6,523 bases of DNA from JBEKZQ01 sp049509675 (GTDB lineage: Bacteria > Planctomycetota > Planctomycetia > Pirellulales > Thermoguttaceae): assembly GCA_049509675.1 (NCBI GenBank), contig JBEKZQ010000364.1:1-6523 (forward strand). The letters are read 5' to 3'. Every line of letters starts with the position of its first letter. The first letter of the stretch is position 1. A program made the position numbers and the translations under genes. Below the pieces are notes generated by a model. It was not told where the DNA came from, made no database searches, and worked only from the letters and a program-made list of their open reading frames with translations. This document shows, in pieces, positions 1-5,671 of this stretch.

Positions 1-94
1 CAGAATGGTTGTCGCTCAAATCGACGGTTGACTGAACCAAAGCCTAGAAAACACGGGGAATCTGGGTAACGCAAAATCAAGAAAGGGTTAACGG

Positions 95-121
95 CGTAGG
101 GTGCCACTGGCTTGCCAGTGC
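95..121 (+). repeat. Palindromic repeat, copy 1 of an inverted doublet
   Basis: A 27-bp unit that starts CGTAGGGTGC and contains a perfect 7-bp stem, CACTGGC (105-111), a TT spacer and GCCAGTG (114-120). Its reverse complement recurs at 261-287 with only three differences. A GTAG tetranucleotide just 5' of the stem is the arrangement known from REP sequences of the REP/RAYT type. I recall similar GTGCCACTGG-type palindromes scattered between genes in planctomycete genomes, but this is memory and was not searched. Confidence 0.75.
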
Positions 122-260
122 TATTCCCTTTCGTTTCTTGCAGCAGTGAGCTGCCGGATATCTTTCCGCGTCACTCGTCGGCGGAACAGCCGGTCGGTGC
201 TGACCTTTCTCTCGCGCGATGGCTTGGGCGATCTGCGGGCAGCAAGAACCGTTCGACAAA

Positions 261-287
261 GCACGGGCAAGCCCGTGGCACCCTGCG
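261..287 (-). repeat. Palindromic repeat, copy 2, inverted
   Basis: On the minus strand this reads CGCAGGGTGCCACGGGC and onward, matching copy 1 at 24 of 27 positions. The stem is CACGGGC/GCCCGTG (262-268 and 271-277). Two of the three differences are the paired T-to-G and A-to-C changes inside the stem, so the base pair is kept. It lies about 30 nt past the stop of the acyl carrier gene, and on the minus strand the stem is followed by CTTTGTC. It could therefore weakly terminate or stabilise the 3' end of the cluster mRNA, though the T-run is too short for a confident terminator call. Confidence 0.75.
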
Positions 288-315
288 GCTGAAGCTCTCA
301 GTGAAAACTGAAAGC

Positions 316-558
316 TCAGTCGTCTTTCACGCCCTTGGCCTGGAGGATCTCGATTACTTTGCCCGCCGTGGTCATGTCGCTGATCTCTTCCGCCTCCAGT
401 TGAATGCCGAAGCCGTCTTCCAATTCCATGGCCAGGTTCATGTGGCCCAACGAGTCCCAAAGCAGAACGTCCTCGGGAACGAGTGTGGGCGAGAAGTCCT
501 CCGGCTCGATCTTGAAGACCTTCACAAAAATGCCGGATACGCGATCGGTGATAGACAT
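316..558 (-). CDS. Acyl carrier protein
   Basis: An 80-residue acidic, helical protein of the usual length for a stand-alone acyl or peptidyl carrier protein (PP-binding family). The phosphopantetheine attachment motif is clear: WDSLGHMNL, with Ser36 as the expected modified residue. It is followed by the recognition helix (MELEDGFGIQLEAEEI) and a C-terminal helix. It should carry an acyl group as a thioester in the cytoplasm. It is the last gene of the cluster, 30 nt after the GNAT-type acyltransferase gene, which makes that protein the obvious partner. The LGHMNL context differs from housekeeping AcpP (typically DSLDTVEL), so this is more likely a specialised carrier for glycan or lipid tailoring than the fatty-acid synthesis one. 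The ATG at 558 has no clear Shine-Dalgarno sequence; the length and the start of helix 1 support it. Its acyl cargo cannot be told from the sequence. Confidence 0.93.
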   Translation of the reverse strand: MSITDRVSGIFVKVFKIEPEDFSPTLVPEDVLLWDSLGHMNLAMELEDGFGIQLEAEEISDMTTAGKVIEILQAKGVKDD

Positions 559-588
559 GGCATGAATGGGCGAAAGGGGATGATGGAA

Positions 589-1707
589 TTACAGGTTGAC
601 GGGACCGTCGCCGTCGCCGCGGTTGACATGGATATCGCCGCTGGCGACGCCGCCCGCACGCAGCACCTGGGTGAGTTCTCGGGAAGCGGCGAAGAGGAAG
701 TTCGAGGGGCCGCGGAGGAATCCGCTTCCGTCGAACGCCCGGCACCACGCGGCGTGCGACTGGTTGGAGACGATCAAGTCCGGCTTGCGCTGTTCCAGAA
801 AACCCGTGGCGCAGCCCACCACCGCGGGCGCATCGTCCGGATCCGAGAAACAGTCAACCACCGAGCCCAGCCGCAGGTTGCCGAACTGCTTGTGGGCCGA
901 CAGTTGCGTGTTCAAGACCACGGCCCAGCCGACGGGACGCGACTGGCGAAGCATTTTCAAACGCAGGAACCTGGGGTCGGCGGCGGGATAAAGCAGGCGC
1001 AGGGTGGCGGCGTCGCGGACGGCCGTCATGCCGTAGCGATGCTTTCCGGCTTCCCAAACGTCGTCCGCCCACGGGCCGAATTCGTTGACGACAACGAGTT
1101 GGATGGCACGGTCCGGCCGCGTGCGGCGGCCGCGCCAGGCTTGGGCCGCACGGATCGCCGCGGGCCCCAGGCCGGTAACGGCCAGAAAGTCCAGCAGCGA
1201 GCGCCGCAACGGCGTGGTTCGCAGATGGGCCAGGTTCCGCAAGAAACGGCACGCACCCGCGACGCGGAAGAAGAAGGGCACGGTGAAAATGCTCCAACCC
1301 GCGGCGGCCAAGAGCCGCGTTAACGGCTCCTCGTATCCGCCGATTCCCAAGCCGAACAACAGAGGTTGTTTGCGCTGCGCATCCAATAACAGCGCCGATC
1401 CCACGGGAGCGTAGCTCCTGCTGACGGCGCCCTCGGAAATCGGCAGCCGCAAATCGGCGATGGCGACCACCTTTCCCGCGATCCAGAAATCCTGCTGCTT
1501 GAGGATGTATCCGCCGCGGACGACGTTCGCCTCATCCGCGGCCAGAAAGTACTGCTGAAAGAGCCGACTCCCCGGTTGCGCGGGCAACCAGGCCGGGATG
1601 GGCGTCTCGGGAAAGCGGCTTGTCAATCCGCCGGCCTGCAAACGCTTGTTGAACCGCACGACCTCCTCCGTCATGCTTTCCTGATATTGGCAAAAGGAGA
1701 TGTGCAT
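589..1707 (-). CDS. GNAT-type acyltransferase of a glycan cluster
   Basis: A 372-residue soluble protein with no signal peptide or membrane segment. It looks like two GNAT-like halves. The first (about 1-150) opens with an I-x-Y/VVRFNKRL start common in such proteins, then has the strand pair GGYILKQQDFWIAGKVV and FGLGIGGYEEPLTRLLAAAGW, reminiscent of the acyl-donor loop and following helix. The second (about 205-345) ends in strands FLFAAS and IHVNRGDGDGP. I recall a C-terminal GDGDGP motif from proteins in other exopolysaccharide clusters. The likely role is transfer of an acyl group to an amino or hydroxyl group of a sugar, with the adjacent carrier protein as possible donor; the substrate is unknown. 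The ATG at 1707 keeps the typical N-terminal strand but has a poor Shine-Dalgarno sequence. An in-frame ATG at 1674 has AGGA close upstream and is the alternative. A 96-bp gap with a palindrome separates it from the upstream gene, so it may be transcribed partly on its own. Confidence 0.7.
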   Translation of the reverse strand: MHISFCQYQESMTEEVVRFNKRLQAGGLTSRFPETPIPAWLPAQPGSRLFQQYFLAADEANVVRGGYILKQQDFWIAGKVVAIADLRLPISEGAVSRSYAPVGSALLLDAQRKQPLLFGLGIGGYEEPLTRLLAAAGWSIFTVPFFFRVAGACRFLRNLAHLRTTPLRRSLLDFLAVTGLGPAAIRAAQAWRGRRTRPDRAIQLVVVNEFGPWADDVWEAGKHRYGMTAVRDAATLRLLYPAADPRFLRLKMLRQSRPVGWAVVLNTQLSAHKQFGNLRLGSVVDCFSDPDDAPAVVGCATGFLEQRKPDLIVSNQSHAAWCRAFDGSGFLRGPSNFLFAASRELTQVLRAGGVASGDIHVNRGDGDGPVNL

Positions 1708-1710
1708 TGC

Positions 1711-1721
1711 CGGCTGACTAA
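1711..1721. repeat. 11-bp direct repeat, copy 1
   Basis: CGGCTGACTAA here recurs exactly at 1797-1807. The two copies flank the palindrome at 1755-1781. This copy lies immediately upstream of the start codon of the GNAT gene (ATG at 1707) and takes the place where a Shine-Dalgarno sequence would be. Confidence 0.6.
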
Positions 1722-1754
1722 GGGCCCCTAAGACAATAACTCGGCCGGTTGCCC

Positions 1755-1781
1755 GTAGGACGGATTGGCAATCCGTCCTAC
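1755..1781. repeat. Perfect 13-bp-arm palindrome between two genes
   Basis: The arm GTAGGACGGATTG (1755-1767) is followed by a single G and then its exact reverse complement (1769-1781). As RNA it would form a stem of about 12 bp with a 3-nt loop. It lies between the stop of the deacetylase-like gene and the start of the GNAT gene. No T-run follows on the minus strand, so it is not a standard intrinsic terminator. Possible roles are an mRNA-processing or stabilising hairpin, or a dispersed REP-like repeat. It shares the GTAGG start and a central TTGCC/GGCAA core with the repeats at 95-121 and 261-287. Confidence 0.85.
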
Positions 1782-1796
1782 CGGCTAATTCTCTTA

Positions 1797-1807
1797 CGGC
1801 TGACTAA
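1797..1807. repeat. 11-bp direct repeat, copy 2
   Basis: Second exact copy of CGGCTGACTAA. It overlaps the TAG stop codon (1804-1806) of the deacetylase-like gene. A shortened version, CGGCTAATTC, sits at 1782-1791 and matches CGGCTGACTAATTC at 1797-1810 apart from a missing TGAC. This suggests local duplication or insertion between the two genes. Confidence 0.6.
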
Positions 1808-2739
1808 TTCGTGCCTACCAACAGTTTCTCCCACAGCCATTTGCGCTCCAGCCGGCGTCGTTCGCGGGCAGTGATTTCGTGGGGGCCGCGGAGCTTTTGC
1901 AGGTGATCGAGCAGGGTGGCGACGGGAACGAACCAGCCCTTCTTGGCCGCCAGGCGCCGTATCAGGTGCTCCAGGCGCGGGTTGATGCGGCCGCCCTCGG
2001 CAAACCCGCGGGCCAAATGCGCGTACATGATGCATGCCCCGCCCTCCTCTTCCAGCCGGTCCTGGTTCTCCTCCGCGATGCAGTTGACGAAGTCCTGCGC
2101 GTTGCCGCCGTTGGACGAGGCGAACCAGTAGTTCACGTAAGGGCGTTGGGGATCGTGGTACGGCATGAACGGGCACACCTTGAGGGTGTTGATGTCCTGG
2201 AACACGAAGTTGCGGAAGTACTTGACGTGTTGCTTGCACAGATCACCCCAGAAGTAATCGTCCTTTTCGACGTGGCCGCGGTACTGGCCTTGATTGCGCG
2301 AGAGGGTCAACAGTTTGTAGAGCGCCACGTGCAGGCCCGTGAGCCGGCGTTCGGCCCAGTACACTCCTTGTTCGGCGCCGCGATGATTGGCCGCCGTGAC
2401 GGGGTCGTGGCCGAAAAGGTGCGAAAACTTTTCCAGCGCAGCCGCCATCTCCGTCGTGGTCAGGCCGTGCCAGGTGCCGTTGTGCCAGCCGATTTCGAAC
2501 CCTTGCGTCTGCAACTCCAGCAGCCAGTTCAGGTAGTGGGGATCGTCGCACGTCTCGCCGTGGTACAGGCCGCGGCCGGGATCGCCGCGGAGCACCCAGC
2601 ACGATTTTGTGGTGCGGAAGCCGCAATCGGCCAGGAACGAATAGACAGGGCCGACGTTGGCCAGGGTGGCCTCGTCCGTGTCGTCGAACACGGTGAAGGC
2701 GAAGCGCTTCCCGTCAGGCCAGGCAATCTTGCAATTCAT
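1804..2739 (-). CDS. Polysaccharide-deacetylase-like protein, cytoplasmic
   Basis: A 311-residue protein of the NodB/CE4-like (beta/alpha)7-barrel type. After the first strand (KRFAFTVFDD) come Asp19 and Asp20, matching the TFDD motif that supplies the catalytic base and a metal ligand. The second motif is EIGWHNGTWHG, with His86 and His91 as candidate metal ligands, spaced one residue wider than the usual H-S/T-x-x-H. NHRG (118-121), YAHLARG (239-245) and a final KGWFVPVATLLDHL strand-helix (267-280) follow the barrel order of the family. No signal peptide or membrane anchor is seen, so it probably acts in the cytoplasm on a sugar nucleotide or lipid-linked sugar rather than on the secreted polymer. 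That location is inferred. A basic, Trp-rich tail (about 290-307) might touch the membrane. Its ATG overlaps the aminotransferase stop (ATGA), implying coupled translation. It could be a catalytically altered or inactive barrel. Confidence 0.72.
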   Translation of the reverse strand: MNCKIAWPDGKRFAFTVFDDTDEATLANVGPVYSFLADCGFRTTKSCWVLRGDPGRGLYHGETCDDPHYLNWLLELQTQGFEIGWHNGTWHGLTTTEMAAALEKFSHLFGHDPVTAANHRGAEQGVYWAERRLTGLHVALYKLLTLSRNQGQYRGHVEKDDYFWGDLCKQHVKYFRNFVFQDINTLKVCPFMPYHDPQRPYVNYWFASSNGGNAQDFVNCIAEENQDRLEEEGGACIMYAHLARGFAEGGRINPRLEHLIRRLAAKKGWFVPVATLLDHLQKLRGPHEITARERRRLERKWLWEKLLVGTN

Positions 2740-3965
2740 GCAGTTCCTTCCGTCCCATGCTCAGCCAAGAGGTCGCGCACCACGCGCACCACGTGCTCCT
2801 GCTCTTGCGGCTGCATGCCGGGGTAGAGTGGGAGACTTACCAACCGCGGCCATTGCGAAGAGGCCGTCGGCAGATGCTCGGGCCGCCAACCGAAAGTCTC
2901 TTGATAGTAAGGGTGCAGGTGCAATGGCCGCCAATGCACCGAGCAGCCCACCCCGCGCGCGCGCAATTGCTCCATGAAGACGTCGCGATCGATCCGCAGC
3001 CGATCCAGCTTCAGTCGGATGGGAAACAGGTGCCAGGCGTGGATCCGCTCGGGCGGGTCCGGCGGAAGCTCGATTTGATCCGCGTCGGCCAGTGCCTGGC
3101 GGAAGTGCCGGGCGATCGCTTCGCGCTGGCAGCGCATCGTTTCGGCCCGCTGAAGCTGCTGATTGCCGATCGCGGCGGCAATGTCGGTCAGGTTGTATTT
3201 GAAGCCCGGGGCGACGATGCGGTAGTCCCAGGCCCCGTTGCCGGCATAGCGCTTCCAGGCATCGTGCGACAGGCCGTGGAGCGACATTTGCCGCATGTGG
3301 GCCGCCAACTCGGCGTCGGCCGTGACGGCCATCCCGCCTTCGCCCGTGGTGATGGTCTTGTTGGCGTAAAACGAGTAACAGGTGACGGCGGCGGTATTCT
3401 CGCCCGAACGCCGCCAGGGCGCGTCGGGCGCGTGGCGATAGGCGGCCGGGAAGGCGTGGGCCGCGTCTTCCACGATCCACAGCCCGTGCTCGGCGGCCAG
3501 CGCGCCGACCGTCTCCATGTCCATCATCAGTCCGCCCACGTGGACCGGAATGATGCCGACCGCTTGGAGTTGGGGGTCCAGCGGGGTGCCTCCGCTTTGG
3601 AGCGCCAAGAGTTTTTGCCGAGCATCTTCGAGATCCATGTTTAGGGTCACGGGGTCGCAATCGACCAGCAGGGGGACGGCCCCCTGATAGCGCACCACCT
3701 CGGCCGTGGCGGCAAAGGTCATGGCGGGGACCAGCACGGCCTGGCCCGGCCGAAGTCGCAGGGCCTCGACCGCCAGGTGCAGCGCCGCGGTACAGGAGTT
3801 GACCGCCAGGGCGTGCCGGGCACCGACAGTGCGGGCAAAGTCGGCCTCGAACTGCTTGGTGCGCGGCCCGGTCGTCAGCCAGCCCGAACGCAGGCAGGCC
3901 GCCACCTCGTCGATTTCGGCCTCGCTTACGGCCGGGCGAAAGAAGGGAACTTCCATGTGTACCAT
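2736..3965 (-). CDS. DegT/DnrJ/EryC1/StrS family sugar aminotransferase
   Basis: A PLP-dependent fold-type I aminotransferase of about 409 residues, slightly longer than the family norm. It should transfer an amino group, usually from glutamate, to a keto-sugar nucleotide. Numbered from the ATG at 3965: VPFFRP (6-11) and GWLTTGPRTKQFE (28-40) at the N-terminus; NSCTAALHLA (56-65), binding PLP phosphate; VEDAAHA (165-171), with Asp167 pairing with the pyridine nitrogen; and FYANKTITTGEGG (199-211), with Lys203 forming the Schiff base. SVHWRPLHLHPYYQ near the C-terminus is also typical. All key residues are present, so it should be active. Start: ATG at 3965 or 3956 fits the family N-terminus best. 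A TTG at 3986, preceded by GAGGAAG with good spacing, would add seven residues (MTGESAS) and cannot be excluded. The stop overlaps the next gene's ATG. Whether a 3- or 4-keto sugar is the substrate cannot be read from the sequence. Confidence 0.92.
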   Translation of the reverse strand: MVHMEVPFFRPAVSEAEIDEVAACLRSGWLTTGPRTKQFEADFARTVGARHALAVNSCTAALHLAVEALRLRPGQAVLVPAMTFAATAEVVRYQGAVPLLVDCDPVTLNMDLEDARQKLLALQSGGTPLDPQLQAVGIIPVHVGGLMMDMETVGALAAEHGLWIVEDAAHAFPAAYRHAPDAPWRRSGENTAAVTCYSFYANKTITTGEGGMAVTADAELAAHMRQMSLHGLSHDAWKRYAGNGAWDYRIVAPGFKYNLTDIAAAIGNQQLQRAETMRCQREAIARHFRQALADADQIELPPDPPERIHAWHLFPIRLKLDRLRIDRDVFMEQLRARGVGCSVHWRPLHLHPYYQETFGWRPEHLPTASSQWPRLVSLPLYPGMQPQEQEHVVRVVRDLLAEHGTEGTA

Positions 3966-3998
3966 GCTAGCAGATTCCCCGGTCAAGGTCTTGCTTCC

Positions 3999-4607
3999 TC
4001 ATGGTTCTTCGGCGGTGCGGTTGGCGGGCAGCGCAAGGATGGTCTTGAAAATAATGACCAGGTCCAGCCAGAGCGAGCGGCGGCGGACATATTCCTTCGC
4101 CAGGCGGATTTTCTCGGGGAGAATCCGCGTGGCATACTCCTTCTCCGGATCGGCGGCCCGACCGAGGACCTCGGCCTCGTGGCGATACTTGATCGACGCC
4201 AGGTCGGTGATGCCGGGGCGAACCTCCAGGATTTCCGCATAGTCGCCGGCAAACAGTTCCACGTAGCGGCGCACCTCGGGGCGCGGCCCCACCAGGCTCA
4301 TCTCGCCGTTGAGCACGTTGAACAACTGCGGCAGCTCGTCGAGTTTCGTCTTGCGCAAGAACCGCCCCACCGGCGTGATCCGCGGATCCGCGCCGCAGGT
4401 GATCTGGGCGCCGCGACGGGGTGCATCCTGAATCATAGTGCGAAACTTGCAGATCAGGAAGGGCCGGAACCGCCGGCCCATCCGCTCCTGGCGGAACAGA
4501 ACGCTTCCGGACGAGGTGAGCTTGACGGCGCAGGCCACGGCGAGCCACAGCGGCGACAGCAGCAGCAAACCGGCGGCAGCGACCACGATGTCCAACAGTC
4601 GTTTCAT
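3999..4607 (-). CDS. Initiating sugar transferase (monotopic phosphoglycosyl transferase)
   Basis: A 202-residue member of the bacterial sugar transferase family. It is short like PglC and lacks the extra N-terminal membrane domain of WcaJ/WbaP-type enzymes. It transfers a sugar 1-phosphate from a UDP-sugar to undecaprenyl phosphate at the inner membrane, the first step of glycan assembly. A hydrophobic stretch (about 5-28) contains Ser18-Pro19, where PglC has its re-entrant helix break. KFRTM (54-58), the Asp90-Glu91 catalytic pair in KLDELPQ, MSLVGPRPE (103-111) and RPGITDLASI (130-139) are all intact. The ATG overlaps the stop of the upstream FemAB/GNAT-like gene (ATGA at 4604-4607), so translation is probably coupled. 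In bacillosamine-type pathways, small enzymes of this kind act on amino-modified sugars made by a DegT aminotransferase, as the next gene would provide. The exact sugar is unknown. Confidence 0.94.
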   Translation of the reverse strand: MKRLLDIVVAAAGLLLLSPLWLAVACAVKLTSSGSVLFRQERMGRRFRPFLICKFRTMIQDAPRRGAQITCGADPRITPVGRFLRKTKLDELPQLFNVLNGEMSLVGPRPEVRRYVELFAGDYAEILEVRPGITDLASIKYRHEAEVLGRAADPEKEYATRILPEKIRLAKEYVRRRSLWLDLVIIFKTILALPANRTAEEP

Positions 4608-5593
4608 GGCGTCTCGCCCTGCCTGCCGCTCGAGGGCCGGTCTTCCGTCTCCTCCGGCCGCGGGTCAACGCCGTCGCGGGGTGGATGGTGCCAGCCCAAA
4701 TACGTGTTCAGAAGGCCGGCCGCTTTTCGGACCATCCGGCTTCTTGGGAAGAGCCGGGCGCCGTGTTTAAGCATCCACTGCGTCGAAGAGTTGATCAACG
4801 GTCTTAACACGGGATGAAATGCGAATGCGCGATGCACGGGCCGGGCCTCGAAGCCCACGCGCTTCTTGAAGTAATCCAGTGTAAGGGCATTGCTGGTTTC
4901 CTGCAGCGAGCTGAGCCCGTAGCTCACCCGGCAGCAGCGGCGCTGGGTCAGGCAGTAATCCAGGGCAAAGTCGATCAAGCCGTTGTTGGGGCAGTAGCGC
5001 AGATGCTCATCGGCCGCGTAGGCTCCGATCGCCGCCCAGTCATCCACCAGCATCATCCACAGGTAGGCCGCCAGGCAGTCGCCGCGCCATGCACCGACAA
5101 TCTTGTAGGCCGGGTTCTGCACCAGCCGTCGGGCATAGTTATGGAACAACTCGGGCGTGCCGTCCGAGAGGCCGACGCGTGCGCGCGTTTCGCAGAACGG
5201 AACCACGCCGTGCTGCAGGAACTGGGACGAATCGAGAAAGTCCAGGCGGAAGGCGCGCAAGGCACGGCGCGCGTCGCGCCGCGCCGTCGCGGCGAGTACG
5301 TCCAGGTGGTAATCGCGGTTCTGGCACAGATACAGCCAGGCATTCGGCGGGTGCTCGGCGTCGGCGGGCCGCACGTAGGAGGCGACCAGCGAGCGCGTGC
5401 GCCGCAGCAGCACGCGGATTTCCTCCTTCGCGGGTACGTCCAGGCAGAACGGCGGCGTCCGCTCCATGGCCAGCGTCTCGCTCCGCTGCCAGCAGGTGCC
5501 CGGGCACCCGGGCGTAGCCCGCGTGCCCTGACGCCGGAGCGCGGAGATGTACTCCTCCATCGTGACTCCGCCGATGCGACCGCTTTCAGCCAT
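4604..5593 (-). CDS. FemAB/GNAT-fold protein of a glycan cluster
   Basis: A protein of up to 329 residues, soluble, without signal peptide. The middle looks like a GNAT/FemAB acyl- or aminoacyltransferase domain: YHLDVLAATARRDARRALRAF (about 95-115) resembles the RRxxRRA helix of FemAB-like proteins, KIVGAWRGDCLAAYLWMMLVDDWAAI (164-189) is the central strand pair, and NNGLIDFALDYCLTQRRCCRVSYG (203-226) with LDYFKKRVGFEARPV (239-253) is the helix-strand-helix that ends such folds. The last 25 or so residues are polar and probably disordered. It probably modifies an amino group on a sugar precursor, or acts near the membrane like FemAB proteins of exosortase-A-type loci; both are inferred. The ATG at 5593 has no good Shine-Dalgarno sequence. 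An in-frame ATG at 5560 is preceded by GGAG at good spacing and may be the true start. A 78-bp gap separates it from the glycosyltransferase upstream, and its stop overlaps the sugar transferase start. Confidence 0.65.
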   Translation of the reverse strand: MAESGRIGGVTMEEYISALRRQGTRATPGCPGTCWQRSETLAMERTPPFCLDVPAKEEIRVLLRRTRSLVASYVRPADAEHPPNAWLYLCQNRDYHLDVLAATARRDARRALRAFRLDFLDSSQFLQHGVVPFCETRARVGLSDGTPELFHNYARRLVQNPAYKIVGAWRGDCLAAYLWMMLVDDWAAIGAYAADEHLRYCPNNGLIDFALDYCLTQRRCCRVSYGLSSLQETSNALTLDYFKKRVGFEARPVHRAFAFHPVLRPLINSSTQWMLKHGARLFPRSRMVRKAAGLLNTYLGWHHPPRDGVDPRPEETEDRPSSGRQGETP

Positions 5594-5671
5594 GGGCGCT
5601 AATCGGGCCTCATTGCATTACGATTCTGAGACTCAATCATGGGCGGCAACAGGGAAGGGTGCGTGCCACTG

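Larger units (their letters stand above)
95..287. mobile_element. REPIN- or MITE-like inverted repeat element (putative)
   Basis: The two inverted 27-bp palindromic units bound a 193-bp block. The inverted similarity continues inward: TTCTTGC at 135-141 is mirrored by GCAAGAA at 242-248, lying 13 and 12 nt inside the two units, with scattered matches between. The block could thus fold into one long imperfect hairpin, as a REP doublet (REPIN) or a small non-autonomous inverted-repeat element would. No transposase gene and no convincing target-site duplication flank it. That it is mobile is inference. Confidence 0.4.
1..315. other. Non-coding region downstream of the cluster
   Basis: No reading frame here looks like a protein: the frames on both strands are compositionally odd and run on antisense into the genes that follow. 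Positions 1-94 are less GC-rich than the genes and show nothing I recognise; a TTGACT at 28-33 has no suitably spaced -10 box. Positions 95-287 hold an inverted doublet of a palindromic repeat (separate entries). Between the copies there is a small perfect hairpin at 140-154 (GCAGC, loop AGTGA, GCTGC). Between the doublet and the acyl carrier gene, two overlapping short inverted repeats occur: TCAGT/ACTGA at 298-311 with a GAAA loop, and ACTGA/TCAGT at 307-320, which covers the stop codon of the carrier gene. Neither has a T-run after it, so a classical intrinsic terminator is not evident. Confidence 0.6.

Noticed and set aside
28..56. TTGACT resembling a -35 box on the plus strand
   Set aside because: No -10 hexamer at a workable distance and no plus-strand gene follows.
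252..287. Intrinsic terminator after the acyl carrier gene
   Set aside because: The hairpin is strong but the tail is only CTTTGTC on the minus strand, and the unit is better explained as one copy of a repeat doublet.
95..287. CRISPR array
   Set aside because: Only two copies, in opposite orientation, each a palindrome, with a 139-bp interval; a CRISPR array needs regularly spaced direct repeats.
112..1323. Long plus-strand open frame of 403 codons
   Set aside because: It lies antisense to the acyl carrier protein and GNAT genes, shows no family motif and has the Arg/Gly/Ala-rich make-up of a GC-rich shadow frame.
1879..2826. Long plus-strand open frame of 315 codons
   Set aside because: Antisense to the deacetylase-like gene with its FDD and NHRG motifs; no recognisable domain.
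3777..4817. Long plus-strand open frame of 346 codons
   Set aside because: Antisense to the aminotransferase and sugar transferase, whose catalytic residues are intact; no domain seen.
4814..5602. Plus-strand open frame of 262 codons
   Set aside because: Covers the FemAB/GNAT-like gene in antisense and has no recognisable motif.
5657..5671. Possible third copy of the palindromic repeat (GTGCCACTG matches the unit at 101-109)
   Set aside because: Only nine bases match and the stem is not completed; too short to separate from chance in this composition.
5594..5671. Promoter in the 78-bp gap before the FemAB/GNAT-like gene
   Set aside because: No pair of -35 and -10 elements with proper spacing could be found on the minus strand.
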